From: Paracoccaceae bacterium
GTDB lineage: Bacteria > Pseudomonadota > Alphaproteobacteria > Rhodobacterales > Rhodobacteraceae
Direction: 5' to 3'
DNA length: 9,418 bases
Assembly (NCBI GenBank): GCA_003564655.1
Contig: PXES01000032.1
Location: 1-9,418, forward strand
Shown: piece by piece, positions 1 to 6,924 of the stretch
How positions within the stretch are numbered: position 1 is the stretch's first letter
Layout: each line of letters starts with the position of its first letter
Program-made: the position numbers and the translations under genes
Notes under the pieces: model-generated
Told to the model about the DNA's origin: nothing
The model's input: only the letters and a program-made list of their open reading frames with translations
Databases searched by the model: none

Positions 1-1859
1 CCGCGCGCGCGCAGGTGGCGCAGGCGTTCGAGGGCGCGGGCGCGCGCTGGCGCGACAGCCGCAACGCCGCGCCGCAGATCCGCAATGTGATCGAGCGCGT
101 CTCGTCCTTTCTGGTGCTTGTTGGCATCGCCGGGCTTGCCGTGGGCGGGGTCGGGGTGTCGGCGGCCGTGCGCACATATCTGGACAGCAAGTCGCGGGTG
201 ATCGCCACGCTCAAGACCATCGGGGCGGACAATCGCAGCATCTTTGCTGTTTATTTCCTGCAGATCGGCGTTCTGACCGCGCTGGGGCTTGTGCTCGGGC
301 TTGCCATCGGTGCCGTGGTGCCTTTTGCCGTGGCGCCGCTGGTCGCCGATCAGGTGCCGGTCGATCTGGTCGTCGGATTGCAACCCCGCGCGCTGGTCGA
401 GGCCGCGATCTATGGCGCGATGACGGCGCTGATCTTCCCCCTCTGGCCGCTGGCCCGGACCGAAGAGGTGCGCGCCGCTGCCATCTTTCGCGGCATGGGC
501 GAGGTCAAGGCGCGCTGGCCGCGCTGGCCCTATCTGGTCACAACGCTGGGGCTGGTGGGGCTGCTGGTGCTGCTGACCGCGTGGTTCGCGGCAGTGCCGC
601 AACTCGCCTATGCCACGGCGGCGGGCGTGATCGGCGCGCTTGCCGTTCTGACGGGCGCGGCGTTGCTGGTGCGGTTACTCGCCCGGCGGCTGGCACGCGC
701 GCGCGCCCTTCGCGGCCGCACGGCGCTGCGCATGGCGATGGGTGCCATCGGCAACCCGCGCGAGGGGGCGACTGCGGTGATCCTGTCGCTGGGCCTCGGG
801 CTGACCGTGCTGGCGGCGGTGGGGCAGGTGGACAGCAACCTGCAACGCGCCATCTCGCTTGATCTGCCGGACCGCGCGCCGAGCTATTTCTTCCTCGATA
901 TCCAGAACGACCAGCTTGAGGGGTTCCTCGACCGGTTGGACCGCGATGACGATGTCGATCGGGTCGAGACCGCGCCGATGCTGCGTGGGGTGGTCACGGC
1001 GCTGAACGGCATCCCCGCCGAGGAGCACCCCCAGTCCGGCCATTGGGTGCTGCGTGGCGACCGGGGCGTGACCTATTCCGCTACCAAGCCCGAGGGCACA
1101 ACGCTGATCGAGGGCGAGTGGGGGCCCGAGGACTATTCCGGCCCGCCGCTGGTCAGCTTCGGCGCCGAGCAGGCGGGCGAGCTGGGCCTTGGCGTCGGCG
1201 ACAGCGTGACGGTGAATATCCTCGGCCGTGACATCACCGCCGAAATCGCCAATCTGCGCGAGGTGGATTTCTCGACCGGCGGGATCGGCTTCGTGATGGC
1301 ACTCTCGCCCGAGCCGCTGCGCGCCGCACCGCACACGCATATCGCCACGGTCTACGCGCTCGAGGCCGCCGAGGGCGCGATCCTGCGCGATCTGTCGAAC
1401 GCCTATCCCAACATCACCGCCATCCGCGTTCGCGAGGCCGCCGAGCGCGTGACCGAGGCGCTCTCGACCATGGCGACGGCGACGCGCTACGCGGCGCTGG
1501 CAACCCTGCTGACGGGCTTTGTGGTGCTGATCGGGGCCGCTGCAGCGGGCGAGCGTGCGCGGGTGTTCGAGGCTGCGGTGATGAAGACGCTGGGCGCCCC
1601 GCGCGAGCGTATCCTCGCCAGTTTCGCGCTGCGCGCGGCGCTGATGGGCGCGGCTGCCGGGCTGGTGGCGCTGGGCGCGGCAGCGCTGGCGGCCTGGGGG
1701 GTGATGCGTTTCGTGATGGAATCGAGCTATCAGTTCGAGCCGGTCTCGGCCATTGGCATCGTCTTGGGCGGGATCATCGCGACGCTGCTGGCCGGGCTGG
1801 CCTTTGCGCTGCGCCCGCTGGCGGTGCGCCCCGCGCAAACGTTGCGCGCGCAGGACTGA
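1..1859 (+). CDS. FtsX/MacB-type ABC transporter permease, YbbP-like (5' partial)
   Basis: This is the inner-membrane permease subunit of an ABC system of the YbbP/LolE/FtsX type, a family that usually moves lipids or lipoproteins or transmits force rather than importing solutes. The frame is open to the left edge, so the GTG at 15 is not the true start. About 618 residues are visible, against roughly 800-850 for full YbbP-like proteins, so the first transmembrane helix and first periplasmic domain are probably missing. Counting from position 15, hydrophobic helices lie near residues 32-52, 76-110, 126-146, 172-193, 198-223 and 252-272, with three more in the last 120 residues. A soluble, probably periplasmic domain spans about 275-485. 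Two FtsX-domain copies are visible: a KTIGA motif near residue 67 and a matching KTLGAPR motif near the C-terminus, each in the loop after a helix. The ATPase partner (YbbA-like) would be expected upstream. The gene ends in TGA at 1857-1859. The family call is strong; the substrate is unknown. Confidence 0.9.
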   Translation, partial: ARAQVAQAFEGAGARWRDSRNAAPQIRNVIERVSSFLVLVGIAGLAVGGVGVSAAVRTYLDSKSRVIATLKTIGADNRSIFAVYFLQIGVLTALGLVLGLAIGAVVPFAVAPLVADQVPVDLVVGLQPRALVEAAIYGAMTALIFPLWPLARTEEVRAAAIFRGMGEVKARWPRWPYLVTTLGLVGLLVLLTAWFAAVPQLAYATAAGVIGALAVLTGAALLVRLLARRLARARALRGRTALRMAMGAIGNPREGATAVILSLGLGLTVLAAVGQVDSNLQRAISLDLPDRAPSYFFLDIQNDQLEGFLDRLDRDDDVDRVETAPMLRGVVTALNGIPAEEHPQSGHWVLRGDRGVTYSATKPEGTTLIEGEWGPEDYSGPPLVSFGAEQAGELGLGVGDSVTVNILGRDITAEIANLREVDFSTGGIGFVMALSPEPLRAAPHTHIATVYALEAAEGAILRDLSNAYPNITAIRVREAAERVTEALSTMATATRYAALATLLTGFVVLIGAAAAGERARVFEAAVMKTLGAPRERILASFALRAALMGAAAGLVALGAAALAAWGVMRFVMESSYQFEPVSAIGIVLGGIIATLLAGLAFALRPLAVRPAQTLRAQD

Positions 1860-1896
1860 TACGGCGCTGCCTGTCCGCTCGGTATCGGCGGCAAGC

Positions 1897-1941
1897 GCCC
1901 TCGGGCAGTGCCCACCCACCGACCCCGCAGCACCCGAGGGC
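1897..1941. terminator. Inverted repeat, possible terminator between convergent genes
   Basis: GCCCTCGGG (1897-1905) pairs perfectly with CCCGAGGGC (1933-1941), giving a 9-bp GC-rich stem with a 27-base loop. It starts 38 bases after the permease stop codon and is followed by TCTTTGTG on the plus strand. Position and stem suit a terminator for the permease. The long loop and short T run are weaker than in a classic intrinsic terminator. The remainder of 1860-2057 holds no gene I can support. It also contains a 6-bp stem (CCGCGC 1985-1990 with GCGCGG 2000-2005) and a short direct repeat, GGTCAGGCGCG, at 2041 and 2056, which overlaps the end of the next gene. Confidence 0.4.
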
Positions 1942-2057
1942 TCTTTGTGCGCGCACCGTCAAGGCGCGATCACATGGGCAGTGTCCGCGCGCCCGGGTGG
2001 CGCGGGCGCAACGGTACGGGCTGTCCGCGAGATCAAGCATGGTCAGGCGCGCGCGGG

Positions 2058-3164
2058 TCAGGCGCGGAATTGCGCCATGAAGCGCGCGTCGATCCGGTCC
2101 TTGAGCCACCACAGCCAGCGCCCCTCGAGCGGCAGCGCCCATTTGTCGGCAAGAGCGCGGCGGTCACCCAGCGAGATGAGCTTCAGGTAATCGCGCTGCG
2201 GCGTGTATCGGCGCATCGGGCCGCCCGTGAGCGCCGCGCGCAGATTGGCTTGCAGGACAGGGGCCTGGCGCACGGCATAGACGCCCGCCTTGGGGCGCGG
2301 GGCATGGGCCATATGGGCGCAATCCCCGACTGCGAAGATGGCCGCGTCCTGCACGGCTTGCAGGGTCGGGCCGACAGTGACGAAGCCGTCCGTCAGGTGC
2401 AGTCCCGTGTCGCGCAGCCAGTCCTGCGGGCGTGATCCGGCGGCTCCGAGGACGAGGCTCGCGGCGATCTGCGTGCCGTCCTGCAAGCTCACGCCGTCGG
2501 GCGAGATCTCCGTCACCTCGGCCTGTTCGAGACAGCGCACCCTCGCATGATCGAGATGGGCAAGCAGCCGCTTGCGGGCGCGCGCCCCGATATTGGGTAG
2601 CATCCGCTGCGCCTCGATCACGGTGATCTCGGCGCCCAGGTCGCGCAGCCGGTGGGCCATGGCGAGTGCGAGTTCCACCCCCGCGACACCCCCGCCGATC
2701 ACGGCGATGCGCGGGGACACGGCCCCGGCTGCGACATGGGCGCGCCATGCCTCCCATCGTCGGGCATAGTTGCCCAGCGGTTTGGCCGAGACGGCATGTT
2801 CCGTGTAGCCGGGCAACTGCGGCAGGTCCGAGGTGATGCCGACATCAAGCGCGGCGATGTCATAGGGCAGCGCCGTGCCGTCCGATAGGTGCAGCCTGCG
2901 CGCGGCGCGGTCGAGCCCCGTGACCCGGGCGCGCAGCAGTCGCGCGCCGGCGCGTTCGCACAGATGCGCGAGGTCGATCTCCAGCGTGTCGCGCGGGTAA
3001 TGCCCGGCGATGAAGCCCGGCAGCATGCCGGTATAGGGGGCTGTCGGCTCGGGTGTCACAAGGGTCAGCGCCACCCCCGGCAGCCTGTCGCGCGCCCAGC
3101 CTTCGAGGACCAGCGCATGTGTATGGCCACCCCCGACCAGAACCAGTTCTTGCGCCGCCGTCAT
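2058..3164 (-). CDS. FAD/NAD(P)-binding oxidoreductase, SelD N-terminal partner type
   Basis: This 368-residue flavoprotein has the two-dinucleotide-binding fold of NDH-2-like pyridine nucleotide-disulfide oxidoreductases. The FAD Rossmann motif is VGGGHTH at residues 10-16, the NAD(P) motif is VIGGGVAGVE at 155-164, and the second FAD contact is FAVGDCAH at 277-284. The HTHALVL stretch and the RPKAGVYAVRQ segment (290-300) are typical of the family normally found fused to the N-terminus of selenide water dikinase (SelD) in many proteobacteria and cyanobacteria. Here the protein stops at RFMAQFRA, about where the SelD domain would begin, and the DNA downstream encodes no kinase on this strand. 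No redox-active CxxxxC disulfide is visible, so electron transfer by flavin alone is likely. The start is ATG, preceded by a weak AAGG-type Shine-Dalgarno sequence. A 114-base gap separates it from the upstream glycosyltransferase, so it may be a separate unit. The physiological substrate is unknown. Confidence 0.85.
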   Translation of the reverse strand: MTAAQELVLVGGGHTHALVLEGWARDRLPGVALTLVTPEPTAPYTGMLPGFIAGHYPRDTLEIDLAHLCERAGARLLRARVTGLDRAARRLHLSDGTALPYDIAALDVGITSDLPQLPGYTEHAVSAKPLGNYARRWEAWRAHVAAGAVSPRIAVIGGGVAGVELALAMAHRLRDLGAEITVIEAQRMLPNIGARARKRLLAHLDHARVRCLEQAEVTEISPDGVSLQDGTQIAASLVLGAAGSRPQDWLRDTGLHLTDGFVTVGPTLQAVQDAAIFAVGDCAHMAHAPRPKAGVYAVRQAPVLQANLRAALTGGPMRRYTPQRDYLKLISLGDRRALADKWALPLEGRWLWWLKDRIDARFMAQFRA

Positions 3165-3234
3165 GGTGCCCTGCCTTCACTTGCCTCGCGCCTTCCTAAC
3201 CCGGACCGCGCGGCAGTGCGAGGCGGGCTGACTG

Positions 3235-3248
3235 CGGCCAATTGGCCG
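3235..3248. promoter_or_regulatory. 14-bp perfect palindrome, possible operator
   Basis: CGGCCAATTGGCCG is a perfect 14-bp palindrome in the 114-base gap between the GT2 stop codon and the oxidoreductase start, about 70 bases upstream of that start on the minus strand. A dyad with no loop favours a dimeric protein binding site over an RNA hairpin. The same gap also carries a 7-bp inverted repeat, GCCTCGC (3183-3189) with GCGAGGC (3218-3224). I recognise no named regulator for either, and chance is possible in GC-rich DNA. Confidence 0.3.
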
Positions 3249-3278
3249 GGCAGCTGCATCGGCGCGCGAAGAAGGCCC

Positions 3279-4112
3279 TCAGCGCCCGCGGACCCATGCA
3301 TCGCGGTCGTGCGGGCGACCCAGCCGCACGGCAAGCGCCACAGCCGCATAGGCGGCAAAACCCAGCGGGTCGGCGCGCATCAGCGCCATCAGCGGCGCGC
3401 GGGGTGTTTGGTCATTCGCCATCAACTGCGGGTAGCGCGCGCGGATCTGCGCCACGCCGCGGTCCTGCCGCCGCCGGACGCGCACCAGATTGCCGAACCC
3501 CTCGACCAGCGGCCAGCGATACGCGGCCGCGACCTGCACCCGTTCGTCGGGGCGAAACTGCAGCCGCACGAATATGTCATCCGCGATGATATCGGGAAAT
3601 TCCTGCCAGCGTGCCCGTCCCGAGGCGTTGACAGCATAGAGCCCGAAACCGGGCGCGGCCTCGCGCAGGAAGGGAACACGCTGCCACATCCGCGCATAAA
3701 GCCGCGTGAACAGGCTTTCGGGCGGGGCGATCTGAGGCGTGCCGCTGGCATAGCGGGCCGCTGGCGTGTCGAGCGCGGTGACCAGCGCGGGCAGCAGATC
3801 CGGGCTGACCGTCACATCGGCATCGAGATAAGCGCGCAGCACGCCCCTGGCAATACGTTCGCCCGCATCGAGCGCACCGGGCTTGCTGCCCTGCGCGCGG
3901 TCGATCACCTTCAGCAGCCAGCCCCGTTGCTCGGCGATGGGGGCGAAGCGCCGCGCCCGCGCCACGGTGTCGTCAGTGCAGCCATTGGCGATCACGATCA
4001 CCTCGACCGCCACCCCCGGAACCGGGTCCGAGGCCAGCAGGGCATTCAGGCAAGGTCCGATATGGCGCGCCTCGTTTCGCGCCGGGATCAGAACCGAGAA
4101 GACCGGGATCAT
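3279..4112 (-). CDS. Family 2 glycosyltransferase (GT-A fold)
   Basis: This 277-residue protein is predicted to transfer a sugar from a nucleotide-sugar donor, at the cytoplasmic face of the membrane. The N-terminus shows the GT2 nucleotide-binding start SVLIPARNEARHI (residues 6-18) and the IANGCTDDT segment (41-49). The metal-binding DxD is LDADV with D97-A-D99. A candidate catalytic acid pair is IADD with D178 and D179, and an arginine-rich RVRRRQDRG stretch (211-219) stands where GT2 enzymes carry their Q/RxxRW-type motif. Residues 245-265 are hydrophobic and could contact the membrane. The length suits a single-domain GT2 enzyme. The ATG overlaps the stop of the preceding glycosidase-like gene as ATGA, with GGAAGAGG about 7 bases upstream of the start inside that gene, so translation is probably coupled. 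The family is clear. Donor and acceptor are unknown, though operon context suggests assembly of a surface or secreted polysaccharide. Confidence 0.88.
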   Translation of the reverse strand: MIPVFSVLIPARNEARHIGPCLNALLASDPVPGVAVEVIVIANGCTDDTVARARRFAPIAEQRGWLLKVIDRAQGSKPGALDAGERIARGVLRAYLDADVTVSPDLLPALVTALDTPAARYASGTPQIAPPESLFTRLYARMWQRVPFLREAAPGFGLYAVNASGRARWQEFPDIIADDIFVRLQFRPDERVQVAAAYRWPLVEGFGNLVRVRRRQDRGVAQIRARYPQLMANDQTPRAPLMALMRADPLGFAAYAAVALAVRLGRPHDRDAWVRGR

Positions 4113-5827
4113 GGCGCTGCCTCTTCCGGGTTGAAACCGACAAGCGCCTGCCAGCGGGGGTTGTGATCGTCAAGATGGCGCAGCGCGCCCCAGCTTCCAT
4201 GCGCGCCGGGGCTGGAAATATCGGCGAAATGCGCGAACACGTCGGCGCCTGCAGCGTGCCAACCTTCCAGCAACTCGGTGTAGAGTGCCGCCATGCCCTC
4301 CGAGAAATTCGTCGCAATGAACAGATCGGTCAGCCGCGCATCGTCCATCATCGGGCCGACCCCCACCAGATGCGTGCCCGCCTCATAGGCGACAACCTCG
4401 AGACCCCAACGCGCGGCGACTTCTTGATGATAGGGCAGTGCGACGTCGAGAAGATGCGCCAGCGTGGCCGTCCTGTCGCCGCTGTGGCGCCCGTCGCGCA
4501 ACTCCTCGATCAGTTTCGGGATCAGCGTGGCGTGGCTCTCGTCGCGGATGAATGCGGCCTGTTCCTCGCCCGACAGCCCCCGCGCCTCGGCTGTCTGGGC
4601 GGCCTCGGCGCGCGCGTTCTCCAGCCATTGCAGGGTCTGTTCCGCCTTTGGCTCGAGCCCCAGATTGGCGCTGAAATATCCGGTGATGCCATAGGCGTCG
4701 AACAGCGTCGGCGGGGCGGGGTTGGCAGGGTCCTCGGCCTGCCAGTGACGCGCCTCGAGCTGCTGCTCGAGCCCTTTCCAGTTTGTCTGGGTGGACAGGA
4801 CGCGGTGCAGCCGCTCACCCTCTCCGGCGAACACCTCATCGAAGATCTGCACCATCTGCGCGGCGCGCATCGCGTTCCATTCCTGCCACAGGCTGGAATC
4901 TCCCCAACGCGCCTCAGCCGCCTCGCCCGCATGATGCGCCTGGCTGAATATCCAGTTCCATGTCTCGTTCGAGAACTCGATCCAGGCGCGCAAATCGGGG
5001 TCGAGCGTGTCGCGGATCATTTCCGCCATGCGGGTCATGAACTCGTCATCAGCCTTGTGCGGGATGGTGAACCAGGGTTCGATTCCGGTCTTGTTGGCCA
5101 ACCGGATGAGCCCCTCCAGGGGCACCCCCTTGCGCGTCCAGACCGGATCGCTCGGGCGCGGGCGGTCCTGCCAGTGACGCAGGGTCGAGAAATTGGTGTC
5201 CATGAAATCCATGAACCGCATCACCGCAAGCCCCTCGATCCGGGCCAGCCAGTCGGGGTTGAAGATCGCTCCGTCCTCATACGCGTCGATGTGGCGTTCA
5301 TGCACGATCTCGATGTCACGGATCGGATCATCCGGGTCGGTCTGGCGGATGGTGACCTGCACCACCCCGGGGCCGGGCGTGTAGGCAAACCAGATCTCGC
5401 CGCGCCCGCGACGCCGCTGCCCGTCGATGCGGCCGTGAATCTGCAGCCGACCGCTGCCCGCATGGCGAAGCCGGTAATTCCCGGCGAGTCCCGTCGCCTG
5501 CTCGGGCATGTCGACCAGCATCACGGTCGAGATACCTTCCAGCCCGTCGGGCACGCGAACCGGCCAGCCCTGCGCGTTGAAAACCCCCTTCGCGCGCAGT
5601 TCGTCCCCGGTGACGCCGCTGAATTGCCCCGGTAGAATACCGAACCAGTCACGGGCGTTCTTCATCACGTCGATGACCGGGCGCTGCGGCTGGTAGTCGC
5701 GCAGCGAGGTCAGGTTCATGCCCAGCCATGGCGCTGCCCCGGACGCGGCCGGAGAGTGCAGCGGCGCCTCGGCCTGCGCGCCCGCACTGGCAAGACCGAG
5801 CGACAGCACAGCGGCGCGCAGCAGCAT
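4109..5827 (-). CDS. Secreted glycoside hydrolase-like protein (clan GH-A-like barrel)
   Basis: This 572-residue protein probably cleaves or binds a polysaccharide outside the cytoplasm. I chose the ATG at 5827 because it opens a clean signal peptide (MLLRAAVLSLGL, predicted cleavage after GAQA at residue 19), has GGAGG 6 bases upstream, and begins one base after the previous stop codon. An in-frame ATG at 5953 would bury the signal peptide and overlap the neighbour. A WLGMN segment near residue 34 resembles the first barrel strand of large glycosidases. The stretch WIEFSNETWNW (around residues 282-292) has an Asn-Glu pair with E288, the position of the clan GH-A acid/base. VAYEAGTH near 479-486 offers E482 as nucleophile. 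Residues 170-215 look like a beta-rich insert or carbohydrate-binding part. Related proteins in other marine bacteria are often called hypothetical or cellulose-binding. The fold and the two-Glu assignment are inference; I cannot name a GH family or substrate. Confidence 0.72.
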   Translation of the reverse strand: MLLRAAVLSLGLASAGAQAEAPLHSPAASGAAPWLGMNLTSLRDYQPQRPVIDVMKNARDWFGILPGQFSGVTGDELRAKGVFNAQGWPVRVPDGLEGISTVMLVDMPEQATGLAGNYRLRHAGSGRLQIHGRIDGQRRRGRGEIWFAYTPGPGVVQVTIRQTDPDDPIRDIEIVHERHIDAYEDGAIFNPDWLARIEGLAVMRFMDFMDTNFSTLRHWQDRPRPSDPVWTRKGVPLEGLIRLANKTGIEPWFTIPHKADDEFMTRMAEMIRDTLDPDLRAWIEFSNETWNWIFSQAHHAGEAAEARWGDSSLWQEWNAMRAAQMVQIFDEVFAGEGERLHRVLSTQTNWKGLEQQLEARHWQAEDPANPAPPTLFDAYGITGYFSANLGLEPKAEQTLQWLENARAEAAQTAEARGLSGEEQAAFIRDESHATLIPKLIEELRDGRHSGDRTATLAHLLDVALPYHQEVAARWGLEVVAYEAGTHLVGVGPMMDDARLTDLFIATNFSEGMAALYTELLEGWHAAGADVFAHFADISSPGAHGSWGALRHLDDHNPRWQALVGFNPEEAAP

Positions 5828-5828
5828 G

Positions 5829-6833
5829 TCAGCCTCCGCGATAGGCTGTGTCGGGGACGACCCCGGTGGATGGCAGCGCGCGCACGGTTTCCCACGCGAT
5901 GTCCTGCATAAGCCGCGCGAGATCCGGCGACGGGGCCTCGGCGTCCGAGCCATCAGCGCGTTGCAACTGGCGCGGCAGGCCGCGCGGGTCGATGTGATAA
6001 AGCGTCGCCAGATGCACCAGCGCCACCAGATACATGCCCTTGTCGTTCAGGTGGATCGTGTCGCGCGCGCCATCTTCGCCTTGGGCGAACAGCGTATGGC
6101 GGGTCTTCATGCCGTTCAGACCATTGCCCGACTCGAGCGAGCGCACCAGCGTTGCCAATGCCTGCCCTACCGGAATGACGTGGATGGTGCCAACATCCGG
6201 CTGCGCCATCGCCTCGGCCAGGATCGTCCCTTCCCAAAGCGCGTCGAGATCGGCGTCGAGCCGCGCAAGCCAGCCCTCGGCGATGTCGATGTCGTGCCAT
6301 GTCTCGTAGAGATAGACCCGCATGCCCGGAACATGGGCACGGGCGAGGGCGGCCCAGCGCGCGGCATACTGCCCCGAATCAAACCAGCGAATCGCGTCGT
6401 TGAGGTCCACCATCTCGGTCATGACCAGCGCGTCGAACTGACCTGATTCGAGCGCCTCGCGCGCCGGCGCAAAGCCGGGATGAGTGTTCATCTCGGCCAT
6501 TTCGCTGCGTGGGTCCGCGGTCTGCCAGTGGGTTTGCAGCGAGGTGCCCCAGCCGAGCTGGCTGTTGTAGCGCGCCCCCTCCAGCCCGGCGGCCTCGGCC
6601 AGTTGTTGCACGAAACCCGGCATGTTGGGGCCGACCAGAGAATGCCCAAGGTGAAATACCGCCATGCCGCGCCCCGGCGGATCAAGCGGGGTCCGGTAAT
6701 GCGCTGCCCGTTCGTCGGGCGACAGGGACGGGGCGGGGCGCTGCATGTGCCAAAGCCCGCCGCCCAGCGCCACCACCCCGGCCAGCGCACCGCCGATCCA
6801 CAGGCGCTTGCGTCGAAAAATGGCTGTTCGCAT
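5829..6833 (-). CDS. Membrane-anchored SGNH hydrolase-like protein
   Basis: From the ATG at 6833 the protein has 334 residues. It begins with a basic segment (RRKR) and a hydrophobic helix (about residues 11-28), which fits a signal anchor holding a catalytic domain in the periplasm. FHLGHSLVG (residues 60-68) carries a GxSL-like block with Ser65 as candidate nucleophile. ARDTIHLN (256-263) carries the D-x-x-H pair, D258 and H261, near the C-terminus. Together these match the layout of SGNH/GDSL esterases such as polysaccharide deacetylases or acyl esterases. The canonical block III Gly-x-Asn is not obvious, so activity is uncertain. The stop codon lies one base before the next gene's ATG. 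Other in-frame ATGs exist at 6845 and 6899. I prefer 6833 because it directly precedes the anchor, and the DNA upstream is AT-rich and reads like a leader. No start has a strong Shine-Dalgarno sequence. Confidence 0.72.
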   Translation of the reverse strand: MRTAIFRRKRLWIGGALAGVVALGGGLWHMQRPAPSLSPDERAAHYRTPLDPPGRGMAVFHLGHSLVGPNMPGFVQQLAEAAGLEGARYNSQLGWGTSLQTHWQTADPRSEMAEMNTHPGFAPAREALESGQFDALVMTEMVDLNDAIRWFDSGQYAARWAALARAHVPGMRVYLYETWHDIDIAEGWLARLDADLDALWEGTILAEAMAQPDVGTIHVIPVGQALATLVRSLESGNGLNGMKTRHTLFAQGEDGARDTIHLNDKGMYLVALVHLATLYHIDPRGLPRQLQRADGSDAEAPSPDLARLMQDIAWETVRALPSTGVVPDTAYRGG

Positions 6834-6924
6834 CGCTCTCAACATCCGCAGACAATGTGACGTTTGTGAGGAAATTGCATCCAGCGTTTTAGAGGGCATG
6901 CTGAATTCCGCGTGATGGCCCGTG
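6834..6924 (-). promoter_or_regulatory. AT-rich leader upstream of the SGNH gene
   Basis: This spacer follows the TAG stop of the WecG-like gene. Positions 6841-6900 count to 28 G or C out of 60 (47%), clearly below the surrounding coding DNA. If the SGNH gene starts at 6899 the spacer is only 25 bases and this stretch is coding. The composition argues for non-coding DNA that could hold an internal promoter, an mRNA processing site or a translation control element. I found no convincing -35/-10 pair. Confidence 0.3.

Noticed and set aside
15..17. GTG at 15 as start of the ABC permease
   Set aside because: The frame is open upstream to the window edge, and the protein would lack the N-terminal third of the family, so it is an internal codon of a truncated gene.
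675..1919. Long minus-strand open frame (414 codons) opposite the permease
   Set aside because: It lies antisense to a gene with clear FtsX domains. The translation is Arg/Gln/His-rich with no recognisable motif, as expected of antisense frames in GC-rich DNA.
2889..4166. Plus-strand open frame (425 codons) opposite the flavoprotein start and the GT2 gene
   Set aside because: It runs across two well-supported minus-strand genes and the gap between them, is Arg/Gln-rich, and lacks domain motifs.
4163..5635. Plus-strand open frame (490 codons) opposite the glycosidase-like gene
   Set aside because: The minus strand has a signal peptide, Shine-Dalgarno sequence and family-like motifs. The plus frame has none of these and is an antisense shadow.
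5828..5953. Extended start for the glycosidase-like protein at 5953
   Set aside because: It would put 42 basic residues before a clear signal peptide and overlap the SGNH gene by about 125 bases. The ATG at 5827 has GGAGG and a 1-base gap.
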